Below are positions 21,348 to 28,957 of a DNA stretch of 42,471 nucleotides, piece after piece. Position 1 is the stretch's first letter. The number at the start of each line of letters is the position of its first letter. The notes below the pieces were generated by a model, which was not told the DNA's origin, did not search any database, and worked only from the letters and a program-made list of their open reading frames with translations. Both the position numbers and the translations under genes were made by a program. This DNA is from Chloroflexota bacterium (GTDB lineage Bacteria > Chloroflexota > Dehalococcoidia > DSTF01 > RBG-16-68-14), in assembly GCA_003228685.1 (NCBI GenBank), contig QIFC01000126.1, positions 1 through 42,471 on the forward strand, read 5' to 3'.

Positions 21348-22046
21348 TTGAGTACCCCAGCTAGCACATCAGACAACAACCATGCTTGGAACCGGCTGTC
21401 GTTGACAGTCATGGCGGCCGGTCTCATTGCGCTGCTAGCGGCCGGCGTTCTCTTCGTCCTCCAACTAACGGGTGCGGTAGGCGACGAAGGGTACAGCGGG
21501 CCTGGTACCAGCATCGACATTGGAGACATCAGTAGTGTCCTGACGCCAGCGCCCACGCCGACGGCCGAGCTTCCGCCTCCGAGTGAAGCTCCGATCGAGA
21601 TGATTTCCATCCCGCGCTTCGACATCGAGGCGCCAATCGTGACCCTCGGCGTAGACGGCCAGGGCGTCATGGAGACGCCGGACAGCCCGACTGTCGTCGC
21701 CTGGTACGACTTCAGCGGGCGTCCTGGCTTCGCTCCGGAAGAGAGCAACGGTGGTAACGCGGTCTTCTCAGGACACGTGGACTACTATGACTACGGTCCG
21801 GCTGTGTTCTGGAACCTGAAGGACCTCGAACTGGACGACGAGATCGAGGTCCGCCTCGCCGATGGCACGGTCTATCGATATGGTGTCACCTCCAGAAACC
21901 AGTACAACGCGGCCACAGCGCCAATCCAGGAGATCGTCGGCGACACGCCGAATGAGGTGATCACGCTGATCACCTGCGGCGGCACCTTCGACCCCAGCAT
22001 CGGTGAGTACGACGACCGCGTGATCGTCCGCGCGCAGCGGATCTAG
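21348..22046 (+). CDS. Sortase (class D/E-like transpeptidase)
   Basis: 232 residues from a TTG start with AGGAGG 6 bases upstream. A single N-terminal membrane anchor (LTVMAAGLIALLAAGVLFVL) and a linker lead to the sortase barrel. The active site is complete: His143 in FSGHVDYYDYGPAVFWNL, Cys210 in ITLITCGGTF and Arg224 in DDRVIVRA. It cuts LPxTG-like signals outside the membrane and joins the protein to an amino acceptor. A matching LPETG protein is encoded at 35271-35975. Its control by a BlaI-like operator is unusual. The subclass is not certain. Confidence 0.9.
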   Translation: MSTPASTSDNNHAWNRLSLTVMAAGLIALLAAGVLFVLQLTGAVGDEGYSGPGTSIDIGDISSVLTPAPTPTAELPPPSEAPIEMISIPRFDIEAPIVTLGVDGQGVMETPDSPTVVAWYDFSGRPGFAPEESNGGNAVFSGHVDYYDYGPAVFWNLKDLELDDEIEVRLADGTVYRYGVTSRNQYNAATAPIQEIVGDTPNEVITLITCGGTFDPSIGEYDDRVIVRAQRI

Positions 22047-22140
22047 GGCGCTGACGCTGACTGCTCACGAGTGCGTGACGGCGCGTGACGGTACGGCCTA
22101 CGAACACCAGGCCGCCTCGATGGACAACGCGGTGTTGATC

Positions 22141-23025
22141 CTAGACCGTCGTCACGATGAGGCAGGCGGCAGCCGACGGAGCGACACTGCAAAGCAGCCG
22201 CAGCGTGGAGGCGCGAAAGCCAAACGCGCGCGTAGCACGAGACCCGCTGCCGTCTGTGAGCTGGTCGATTCGGGCATCGATTGAGTTGAACGCTCCCACC
22301 GCGGCAGGCAGAGGATGTTGGGCGACAGACGCAGCTCTATGAAGCGCAGACGCCAGCGGGTACGAGTCCTCCATCTGCTGGACTACGGCGGCATCGGCTT
22401 GAAGCTCCCTATCTAGTAGGTAGGCCTGTGCCATCCGTCTGACGAGTGGAAAGAAGCCAACGGCCGCAGAGCCAGCGTTAGCGAACAGCACGTTCAAGGG
22501 ATCACGTTGCTGAACGTGCCAGGCCTCATGGCGAAGAACGGCTTCCAGTTCGGCTGAGTCGAGCGCTGCCAAGGTCGCAGTGCTGACCCACGCGTGGGGA
22601 CTGAGCAGCCCAAAGCAGAAGGCAGAAAAATCGTCAGACTCGAACAACCGGACACGTTCGCGAAGGCCCGCGCGCGAAGCCGCGCGAATGAGCGACGGGG
22701 GCAGCGATGGAATTTCCGTTGCCCGCAGGACTGAGCTAAGGCGTTGCAAGCGAACGATCTGAACGACGATAGACCATACTGTGGTCACCGCTACGATCCC
22801 TAAGGGAAGTGCGGCTAGTGCAAGGAGCACGATGGCGTCGCGAGAAGCCGCAATGTCCACGGCTGCGCGGCAGAAGCTCTCGACTGAGTCATGAACGCTG
22901 CGAGCACCCACGAACAGCCCTCCCGATGTTCGCCCGATGCTGCGAGTTGGGAGTTCGGTGAATAGCAGTAGCGCGCCAAAGGCAACGAAGAGCAGGGCCG
23001 GTGGCAGATTGCGCGGGGCCGTCAC
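22141..23025 (-). CDS. M56-family membrane metalloprotease (short BlaR1-like)
   Basis: 294 residues from a GTG start in a 4-base overlap with blaI. Membrane segments lie at about 8-25, 64-90 and the C-terminal end. The zinc site is H166-E-A-W-H170 (LRHEAWHVQQRDPLN), with Glu207 in LDRELQADA as probable third ligand. BlaR1/MecR1 proteins are about 600 residues with an extracellular penicillin-binding sensor; this one lacks the sensor. It probably cleaves the BlaI-like repressor on a membrane signal of unknown kind. It converges with the sortase gene across a 94-base gap. Confidence 0.85.
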   Translation of the reverse strand: MTAPRNLPPALLFVAFGALLLFTELPTRSIGRTSGGLFVGARSVHDSVESFCRAAVDIAASRDAIVLLALAALPLGIVAVTTVWSIVVQIVRLQRLSSVLRATEIPSLPPSLIRAASRAGLRERVRLFESDDFSAFCFGLLSPHAWVSTATLAALDSAELEAVLRHEAWHVQQRDPLNVLFANAGSAAVGFFPLVRRMAQAYLLDRELQADAAVVQQMEDSYPLASALHRAASVAQHPLPAAVGAFNSIDARIDQLTDGSGSRATRAFGFRASTLRLLCSVAPSAAACLIVTTV

Positions 23026-23411
23026 CGGCCGCCCCTCTGCTCGAGGAACTTTGCGAGGCGCTCGATGCGTTCGGGGTCCGCGTGTTCGATCTCTTCGGCG
23101 AAGTGGGCCAGCGCCATATCCCCGAAATCCGCAACAAGGGCTTGGACCCGGTCCTTGGACTTCTCGGCTAGAAATTCGTCCTCGGTCTTCGCGGCTCGGT
23201 AGACGTATGCGCGGCCGACAGCTTCTCTCGAGAGCAGCCTCTTTTCGACGAGGCGGCCCATGACCGTCATCACCGTTGTGTAGGCTATCTCCTCGCGCTG
23301 CTGGAGACGATCCACGACCCAGCGCACGGTGGCGTCTCGGCGGCGCCAGAGAAGATCCATGATTTTCTTCTCAAGCGGACCCAGCTGACTGGAGCGTCCT
23401 GCCGTTGGCAT
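23022..23411 (-). CDS. blaI: BlaI/MecI-family repressor
   Basis: 129 residues. Winged helix domain: LGPLEKKIMDLLWRRRDATV, VVDRLQQREEIAYTTVMTVM and RLVEKRLLSREAVGRAYVY, typical of BlaI/MecI. The C-terminal helices form the dimer part. It is transcribed with the M56 protease gene. Three operators of the right type are in the window, one in front of this gene, giving autoregulation. The gene symbol is by family; no beta-lactamase is present, so the physiological target is the envelope set described at 21244 and 23523. Confidence 0.9.
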   Translation of the reverse strand: MPTAGRSSQLGPLEKKIMDLLWRRRDATVRWVVDRLQQREEIAYTTVMTVMGRLVEKRLLSREAVGRAYVYRAAKTEDEFLAEKSKDRVQALVADFGDMALAHFAEEIEHADPERIERLAKFLEQRGGR

Positions 23412-23437
23412 GTTGACGACCTCCTCTAACTTGAATC

Positions 23438-23463
23438 CTACTAAAGCTCCGTAGTAGAAGCTA
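23438..23463 (-). promoter_or_regulatory. BlaI-like operator 2 and -10 box of blaI
   Basis: On the minus strand TAGCTT (23463-23458) is followed at once by CTACTAC, 6 bases, TTAGTAG (23457-23438). The -10 box abuts the operator exactly as at the other two sites. No good -35 box is seen, which would suit low expression. Confidence 0.65.
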
Positions 23464-23492
23464 CGCGAGCTGCTTGGTGTGTTCTACGTCTC

Positions 23493-23522
23493 TTGATCTT
23501 GTAGGGGAATGGCCTTTAGAAT
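23493..23522 (+). promoter_or_regulatory. Promoter of the DUF3105 gene cluster
   Basis: TTGATC (23493-23498), an 18-base spacer and TAGAAT (23517-23522). The operator begins at the next base. Confidence 0.6.
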
Positions 23523-23542
23523 CTACTACATGACTGTAGTAC
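23523..23542. promoter_or_regulatory. BlaI-like operator 3 (DUF3105 cluster)
   Basis: CTACTAC, 6 bases, GTAGTAC: the same 20-base layout as operators 1 and 2, again touching the -10 box. It controls the genes from 23589 on. Confidence 0.75.
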
Positions 23543-23588
23543 TTGGAATGGCCAGCCGGGATTGTTCTCGCGACTCAAGGCCAAAGGC

Positions 23589-24299
23589 ATGAGTAGGGAA
23601 AAGCGAAGGCGCGGCATGCAGGGTGCGTCGAAGCGCAGAGAGCCGGTAGCTCCCGCAACGGGAGGCGGATTCAAGATCCCTGTGGTGCCGTTAGGAGTCC
23701 TCGTGGGCGTCTTCGCCACAGCCGGACTCATCGCGTACCTCATCTGGCAGGCCGGGCAGCCGCTCGGGCTGAGTGCCTCCGATAGGGTGGAAACCGAACC
23801 TCGCCCAGATCTTCCCGGCGAGTTCGTGGACTTGCCGGAGATCTATGGGGAGAACGTTGCGCCGCACGTCACCAGCGGGGTGGATTTCGTTGAAGACGGG
23901 AATAGCCCTCCGGCGGGCGGTCCCATGTTTGGGAGCGCACAGTGCTCGGACGATCCCGAAAGCACGCCGGCAAATTGCGGGCCCGCACCGTTGGGTATCT
24001 ATCGCACGCCTTGGGAACCCGAGACGCTCAACCACAACATGGAACACTCGGGGGTAGTGGTCTGGTACAACACGAGCCATCGTGAGTTCTTGGACGAACT
24101 CGAGGATGCCGTGAAGCGTAGATTGCGCGATAGAGACCTCATGGTGATGACACCGTATGACCAGATGGAAGAGGAGACCATTGCCATCACCAGTTGGGCT
24201 CGCATCGACAAGTTTCCGGTCAGCGAATACACTGAAGATCGGTTCGACGATTTCGTAGACGCTCACGCCTGTCGCTACGACGCAGAAGGATTCTGCTGA
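23589..24299 (+). CDS. Membrane-anchored DUF3105 protein
   Basis: 236 residues from ATG 23589; TTG 23562 is an upstream alternative. The basic N-terminus (MSREKRRRGMQGASKRREP) precedes one membrane segment (VVPLGVLVGVFATAGLIAYL), so the bulk faces outside. The rest is the DUF3105 domain, with CGPAPLGIYRTPWEPE and the hallmark LNHNMEHSGVVVWYN. Several His, Asp and Cys residues could bind a metal. The biochemical role of DUF3105 is not known. It heads a cluster with a CPxC membrane protein and a cupredoxin and joins the next gene through a TGATG overlap. Confidence 0.85.
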   Translation: MSREKRRRGMQGASKRREPVAPATGGGFKIPVVPLGVLVGVFATAGLIAYLIWQAGQPLGLSASDRVETEPRPDLPGEFVDLPEIYGENVAPHVTSGVDFVEDGNSPPAGGPMFGSAQCSDDPESTPANCGPAPLGIYRTPWEPETLNHNMEHSGVVVWYNTSHREFLDELEDAVKRRLRDRDLMVMTPYDQMEEETIAITSWARIDKFPVSEYTEDRFDDFVDAHACRYDAEGFC

Positions 24300-24526
24300 T
24301 GCCAAGCCGTGTTGATGCGGCTCAATCCATGGGGACAACGTTAGACGAGATCCTCAACGTCGGTCGGCGGTTCGTCCAGAGCCGGAGCGACGTCTACGGC
24401 CAGTATCCGGCTGGCGTGCTGCTTCTTCTTGGCTCCGCGACCACGATCGCCGCGGCAACTGATCCCGATAGCAACCGGGCCAACGGCTCAGCGCTGACAG
24501 AGGAGACGCAGCGAGCTGCACGATGA
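24299..24526 (+). CDS. Small protein, no family recognised
   Basis: 75 residues. ATG 24299 overlaps the DUF3105 stop (TGATG) and its own stop overlaps the next gene (ATGA), so it is almost certainly translated in this chain. It has one moderately hydrophobic stretch (YPAGVLLLLGSATTIAAAT) that may span or touch the membrane, with a polar C-terminus rich in Asn, Glu and Arg. There is no motif I can name. Confidence 0.6.
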   Translation: MPSRVDAAQSMGTTLDEILNVGRRFVQSRSDVYGQYPAGVLLLLGSATTIAAATDPDSNRANGSALTEETQRAAR

Positions 24527-25029
24527 TGATCCGATCTGGTCCGCTGGAGACGTATAGGTTAGCTCTGAGAACTAGGGCGACGGAGATCGGGCAAGTACTG
24601 CGCCTGTTCGGTCCGAGAGGGTGGTTCGTGGCGGCGCTGGGGACGGCAGGGGCGCTCGTACTCATCGGCATACCCGCAGCCATCGTCGACAGCCCATTCT
24701 TCATCCGAATGATTCCTACGCGCCCGCAGGATTATGTGATCTGGGTGGTGTCAGCAGTGCTGGTTGGCCTCATCGCCGGCACGTACGCGAGCCGCACCCC
24801 GTCCACCCACGAGGGCAAGGTATTTTCAGGCGGCATGCTCTCGTTCTTGGCCGTGGGGTGCCCTATCTGCAACAAGCTCGTGGTTGTGTTGTTAGGTACA
24901 TCCGGAGCGCTCACCTTCTTTGGCCCCGCGCAGATATATATCGGTCTGGCGTCGCTGGGACTACTAGCCTGGACCTTCAGTCTGCGAGCTGGATCGGTCG
25001 TTGCGGCTTGCCCGGTGCCAAGCCGCTGA
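24523..25029 (+). CDS. Four-helix membrane protein with CPxC motif
   Basis: 168 residues. Hydrophobic segments lie at about 34-54, 68-88, 103-133 and 138-155. The third carries GCPICNKLVVVLLGTSGA, a CPIC pair at a membrane edge, as in thiol-disulfide carriers. A second cysteine occurs near the C-terminus (VVAACPVPS). I do not recognise a named family. Given the neighbours (DUF3105, cupredoxin, TlpA-like thioredoxin), moving electrons or copper across the membrane is a reasonable inference. It is coupled to the small gene before it by ATGA. Confidence 0.7.
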   Translation: MMIRSGPLETYRLALRTRATEIGQVLRLFGPRGWFVAALGTAGALVLIGIPAAIVDSPFFIRMIPTRPQDYVIWVVSAVLVGLIAGTYASRTPSTHEGKVFSGGMLSFLAVGCPICNKLVVVLLGTSGALTFFGPAQIYIGLASLGLLAWTFSLRAGSVVAACPVPSR

Positions 25030-25085
25030 AATGCAGTAGCAAACAAGGGAGATTCTATGCAGGGCGCAGCACCCAGAGCGTGCGT

Positions 25086-25532
25086 ATGACGAAGAAAAAG
25101 CGGAAGCACGATAAGAGACGCAAGCCGCTAATCAAGGGCCGGACCCTGCGCCGCTGGCTCGTGGGCGGAGCGGTTCTTGCCGGAGTTGTCGCGCTGAGCG
25201 CCGTCTGCATCACGGCGTTCGGCGGGGGGAACGCCGCTGACTCTCAGCAGGAGCCCGTGATCTCCGACGAGGCGCAGGTGACGGTAGACATCCAGGGCTT
25301 TACGTTCGGCCCGGATGACCTAACGGTAGGCGTTGGCACTGAGATCGTTTGGGAGAACCGCGACGATGCTCCGCATACGGCGACGGCGGAAGGAGCGTTC
25401 GATTCAGGCCAACTGGAGCGAGGCGACTCCTATTCACTTTCGTTCGACGAACCTGGTACGTACGAGTACATCTGTACAATTCACCCCTATATGACTGCTA
25501 CGATTGTTGTGACGGAAGTCGTGGAGCAGTAG
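25086..25532 (+). CDS. Membrane-anchored cupredoxin (plastocyanin-like)
   Basis: 148 residues from ATG 25086; the frame is open further back, but that part is a shadow of the previous gene. A very basic start (MTKKKRKHDKRRKP) and one membrane segment (WLVGGAVLAGVVALSAVCI) anchor it. The blue-copper domain (about 62-148) has all four type-1 ligands: His97 (APHTAT), Cys130, His133 and Met136 (CTIHPYM). It is probably an electron carrier or copper-binding protein on the outer face. It lies 56 bases after the CPxC protein. Confidence 0.9.
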   Translation: MTKKKRKHDKRRKPLIKGRTLRRWLVGGAVLAGVVALSAVCITAFGGGNAADSQQEPVISDEAQVTVDIQGFTFGPDDLTVGVGTEIVWENRDDAPHTATAEGAFDSGQLERGDSYSLSFDEPGTYEYICTIHPYMTATIVVTEVVEQ

Positions 25533-25652
25533 GGCGCGACCCCGGATCGCAGCGCTTCGTAATCTTGGTTGTGGAACTCAGTTCACGCAGATCGCGGCGG
25601 AGAATCCCTGCGCATTTCAAGCAGACGTCGCCGTGTTCGGTAGGCTGAGCCC

Positions 25653-26333
25653 GTGGAGCCATCTAACTCCTCTGACGAATACACTCCTCCAGCCTCGCAG
25701 AAGGGGCCACGCCGGTGGCTGCCGCTCGTCCGCTGGATCCTGTGGCCGGCGGTGCTCATCGCTGGCATCGTTTGGGCACTCGTCTTCATTCAGGGGCGGC
25801 TTGACTCTGGCCAGGAGGGCGTCCCCGATCTCTCAATTGTGCTGCTGGAAGAGCAGGGCATCACGCTGGGCGCGGCCTCGGAGGCGCCGCCCCCAGAAAT
25901 CGGCGAACCGGCACCAGACTTTACCCTGGTTGACTTAGCCGGTGAACCTATCACCCTCAGCTCCATGAAGGGCAGGACGGTGCTGATCAATTTCTGGGCA
26001 ACCTGGTGCGCTCCCTGTCGAAAGGAGATGCCCGACATGAACTCGCTCTACCTGGAAATGAAAACCGAGGGTTTCGAGATTCTGGCTATCAACCTTCAAG
26101 AAGGGCGCGGTAAGGCGAAGGCTTTTGCCGATGATTTCGGCCTTGCATTCCCGATTCTCCTCGATCTGAAGGGCGATGTGGGCAGTACGTATCGGCTAAC
26201 CGGCCTGCCCGAGTCGTGGTTCGTGGATCGCAATGGTATCCTGCAGGAACGCGCTATCGGACCGATGGACGAGGAGATGATGCGAGAGAAACTCGAGATC
26301 ACGATGCGTGCGGTCCCGCCGGAAGCGAGCTGA
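25653..26333 (+). CDS. TlpA-like membrane-anchored thioredoxin
   Basis: 226 residues from a GTG start. TAGGCT 6 bases before the start could be a -10 box, giving a leaderless message. One membrane segment (WILWPAVLIAGIVWALVFI) precedes a thioredoxin domain: GEPAPDFTLVDLAGEPITL, then the active site WC119APC122 and GLPESWFVDRNG with the cis-Pro. It is a TlpA/ResA-like reductant of extracytoplasmic thiols, for cytochrome c or copper-site cysteines. It may extend the redox cluster just upstream. Confidence 0.92.
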   Translation: MEPSNSSDEYTPPASQKGPRRWLPLVRWILWPAVLIAGIVWALVFIQGRLDSGQEGVPDLSIVLLEEQGITLGAASEAPPPEIGEPAPDFTLVDLAGEPITLSSMKGRTVLINFWATWCAPCRKEMPDMNSLYLEMKTEGFEILAINLQEGRGKAKAFADDFGLAFPILLDLKGDVGSTYRLTGLPESWFVDRNGILQERAIGPMDEEMMREKLEITMRAVPPEAS

Positions 26334-26429
26334 TCGCATCATGCGAACGGGCGGGCTCAGGGCGCCTCGAACGTACTCGTGGTGTATGCAGTCCTGCGGC
26401 GAAGCGGCTCCGGACCACCGGCTGAGGCC

Positions 26430-27031
26430 ATGACCTGGTACGATCTCATTTCTCGTGTTTACGATGTTGGATCGGCGGGGTCGGCTGGTCTGCGGCGCTG
26501 CAATTGGAGCCGCGTGACACTGTGGTAGACATGGCGTGCGGCACCGGACTGAACTTCGCTCTTATCGAGGCGGGCCTTGGCCCGGAGGGCCTTCTCATCG
26601 GTCTGGACTACTCGCCGGGCATGCTCTCCAAAGCGCGGCGAAAGATAGAGCGAAGCGGCTGGCGAAACGTGCGCCTGGTCCAGGGTGACGCAGGTATGAT
26701 CTCTGAGTAGCTACTCAGAGATCATGCTGGGACGGACAGAGCTGACCGGGTGCTCTGTCCGCTCGGCCTAACGGTAATCCCCGAATGGGAGCAGGCATTC
26801 TCGCGTTCGTGAGCACTCCTAAGGAAAGGCGGACGTTACGTGATCATGGATTGGCACGCAGAGCAGCGGAACCTCTTCTCGTGGTTCCTCAACTCGATTT
26901 CTCAGGGAGATGTCAGCCGTGTTACCTGGGCCCCTCTGGAGCAGCGGGCGGAGGACTTCAGCCGCCGAATGTTTATCCGCGGTGACGTGTTCGGCCGGGG
27001 CTGTCCCGTCTGGGCACACCGCTGGGGCTGA
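26430..27031 (+). pseudogene. Decayed SAM-dependent methyltransferase gene
   Basis: ATG 26430 begins MTWYDLISRVYDV, a class I methyltransferase start. The frame then shifts and the match continues in another frame: LEPRDTVVDMACGTGLNF (SAM site), GLDYSPGMLSKARRK, then TAG at 26708, ADRVLCPLGLTVIPEWEQAF, TGA at 26810, then LLRKGGRYVIMDWHAEQRN and SRRMFIRGDVF. One frameshift and two in-frame stops therefore break an otherwise readable protein of about 200 residues. The first stop lies inside the 30-bp palindrome at 26696-26725. The gene is a relic. Confidence 0.85.
26696..26725. repeat. Perfect 30-bp palindrome
   Basis: ATGATCTCTGAGTAG is followed directly by its exact complement, with no loop. 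It lies in the methyltransferase pseudogene and supplies its first stop codon. There is no T-run. It may be an insertion scar, a snap-back mutation or a protein-binding site. Confidence 0.8.
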
Positions 27032-27076
27032 AGGGCGCCGCTAGCTATCGCCCGCATAGCTCGCTACACCTGCTCC

Positions 27077-27766
27077 CTACGACGGCTTCGGTGTGCGACG
27101 CCGTCGGGCTCGTTTCTTCGGCACGCTGAAGGTGAGTGTGTAGCCCAGGGTGGCGCGCTGCCGTTCGAGGCGCTCGAATCCACACGCGCGACAGAGGTCT
27201 TCTAGCTCGTTCACGAACATGTAGTCGGGGTCGGTAAACGTCTCGCTGAAGCCTAGCACGCCGCCGGGCTTGATGACGCGCCGCAGCTCTGACAGCGCGG
27301 CCGGCCGGTCCGGAATCTCCCCGAACATCGCGACAACGAACGCTTTGTCGACTGAGTGATCGGCCAGCGGCAGGCGCATGGCGTCGCCCGCGATCGGCTG
27401 GCCTGACCCCGCCCCCTCGGCGCGTAGGCGCTCGCGCAGGATCGCGGCCATGCCCGGTTGGAGATCGAGGCAGAGCACACGGCCTTGCGCGCCGGCCATG
27501 CGGCTCGCCTCAATGCTGAAGTAGCCCGGCCCCGGCCCCAGCTCCAGAACCGTGTCACCCTTTCTGAGCTTGAACCGATCGAGTGTTTGCCGGACGGGCA
27601 TGAGCCACCCGCGGGCGGGCACGAGCAGGGAGGCGGCGCTGCTTGCTGGGAAGACCGTCCGTGCGTTTCGTTCGCGGAACCAGACGATGATGGCAACCGT
27701 AACCAAGCCGGACACGATGCCCCAAACGAAGATAACTCGGGCGAAGAGCCGTCGTAGCGTTCTCAT
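27077..27766 (-). CDS. Membrane-anchored SAM-dependent methyltransferase
   Basis: 229 residues. A single N-terminal membrane segment (VIFVWGIVSGLVTVAIIVWF) anchors a class I Rossmann methyltransferase. Motif I is VLELGPGPGYFSIEASR, followed by VLCLDLQPGM, AGDAMRLPLADHSVDKAF, then LSELRRVIKPGGVLGFSE. The C-terminus is very basic (PKKRARRRRTPKP). It resembles UbiE/Coq5-like or small-molecule methyltransferases; the substrate is unknown and may be a membrane lipid or quinone. It lies 45 bases after the DUF3179 gene on the same strand and could be in that transcript. Confidence 0.85.
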   Translation of the reverse strand: MRTLRRLFARVIFVWGIVSGLVTVAIIVWFRERNARTVFPASSAASLLVPARGWLMPVRQTLDRFKLRKGDTVLELGPGPGYFSIEASRMAGAQGRVLCLDLQPGMAAILRERLRAEGAGSGQPIAGDAMRLPLADHSVDKAFVVAMFGEIPDRPAALSELRRVIKPGGVLGFSETFTDPDYMFVNELEDLCRACGFERLERQRATLGYTLTFSVPKKRARRRRTPKPS

Positions 27767-27811
27767 GCGCTGGATAGCCTAGCTGGGATGGAGGGCGCCC
27801 GCAACCGCTAG

Positions 27812-28957
27812 CTAAGGTTTGTACAGCTCCACGCCCGGAAACGCGGAGGCGTACGAGAACCAAAAGGCGGTGCGCACGGCCAGCGGTTCTAGTTGCGCGC
27901 CGGCGAGCGCGCCGGCGAGCGCCCGACCCGTCAGCGACCACTCGCTGCCGGTCTCCTCATCTACGTACGTCCCGCCGCGGTACTCGAATGTGAGTGCTTG
28001 ACCGTCCACTTCCGCCAGAAACGCCGCCGCTACGGGGCCGTCGCTTCTACTGAAGATTACGATGCGCTGGCCGCCGAGCGTTTCGTTGACTGCGGCGTCG
28101 CCTAGCTGTGCGAGAGCGTACGCGCGGCGATCATCGTTGTGTTCGACGCCGAGGACGAGGGCGGCGGCCTCAAGGCGGTCATCCTTGGCCGCGTCGGTGA
28201 CCGGGAAGGGGAAGCTGCCGCCGTTTAGCAGCTTTTCCAGGCCTCCTGTGATGTCGCGGCTGTAATCGCGAGCGAAGCCGAGGTCGCGAGAGAGGACGAG
28301 CGTATCGGGATGCAGTTCGCGCCACGGCTCCCACGTCGTCGTGACGGAAGGCAGCGCGACGAGTCGGGCGCCGGTCAGGTCGCCGACGATCGCCTCGCCG
28401 CCGACCTGGAACCAGTACGAGAGCGTCTCGCGGTCGTACATCACCAGGTCAGACTCGTAGAGCGCGCTCGTGTTGCCGAACGACAGGGGCTGGCCGTCCT
28501 TCAGCACACGGTCGTAGACGATCCCGCTGCGGCAGAGCGGGCAGAACGAGATCAGCACAGCCCGTCCGTCGAGTTCGTCGTTGACGATCTCGTGCTGGTC
28601 CAGGATGCGGGCCGGATAGGCATAGGCTTGGCCGTCGTCCGCGATGTACCCGAGGACGAGGTCGTTAGCGTCGAGCCAGCCCGATTCGCCGGTTGTTGTG
28701 TATGGCGGGCTATCGATCGGCGGGATGGCGTCGCGCAGGCCGAGGAGCGTTACTTCGTCGATCTCTGACAGCGGGACCGAGCCGGAGACGAAGGTGTCTA
28801 CGTGGATGTCTTCCAAGGCCACGCTGAGCTTGTCCGTGTCGGTTCCGCCAAGCAGGCCGCGTCCGATCAGTTCCGGCGTCGAATCGCCGCCGAAGCAGGC
28901 TGCCGCTATTAGTCCGGCCGCGATCAGCCCGCCACTCAGGATGGCGGCCAGTCGCAT
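27812..28957 (-). CDS. DUF3179 lipoprotein
   Basis: 381 residues. An upstream extension to 29017 is open, but ATG 28957 overlaps the stop of the preceding gene (TGATG) and gives a lipoprotein signal (LSGGLIAAGLIAAAC, lipid on Cys21). DUF3179 landmarks are AYAYPARILDQHEIVND, ISFCPLCRSGIVYDR (Cys139, Cys142) and the later LVMYDRETLSYWFQVGGEA. The CPLC pair with a nearby His suggests a metal or redox site. The function of DUF3179 is not established. It is paired with a paralog of the same length immediately upstream. Confidence 0.9.
   Translation of the reverse strand: MRLAAILSGGLIAAGLIAAACFGGDSTPELIGRGLLGGTDTDKLSVALEDIHVDTFVSGSVPLSEIDEVTLLGLRDAIPPIDSPPYTTTGESGWLDANDLVLGYIADDGQAYAYPARILDQHEIVNDELDGRAVLISFCPLCRSGIVYDRVLKDGQPLSFGNTSALYESDLVMYDRETLSYWFQVGGEAIVGDLTGARLVALPSVTTTWEPWRELHPDTLVLSRDLGFARDYSRDITGGLEKLLNGGSFPFPVTDAAKDDRLEAAALVLGVEHNDDRRAYALAQLGDAAVNETLGGQRIVIFSRSDGPVAAAFLAEVDGQALTFEYRGGTYVDEETGSEWSLTGRALAGALAGAQLEPLAVRTAFWFSYASAFPGVELYKP

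Noticed and set aside
22141-23411. Beta-lactam resistance locus
   Set aside because: BlaI-like and M56 proteins are present, but no beta-lactamase or penicillin-binding protein is encoded and the sensor domain is missing.
24621-25085. Long upstream extension of the cupredoxin frame
   Set aside because: It overlaps the CPxC membrane protein in another frame and reads as an Arg/His-rich shadow; ATG 25086 gives a clean anchor.
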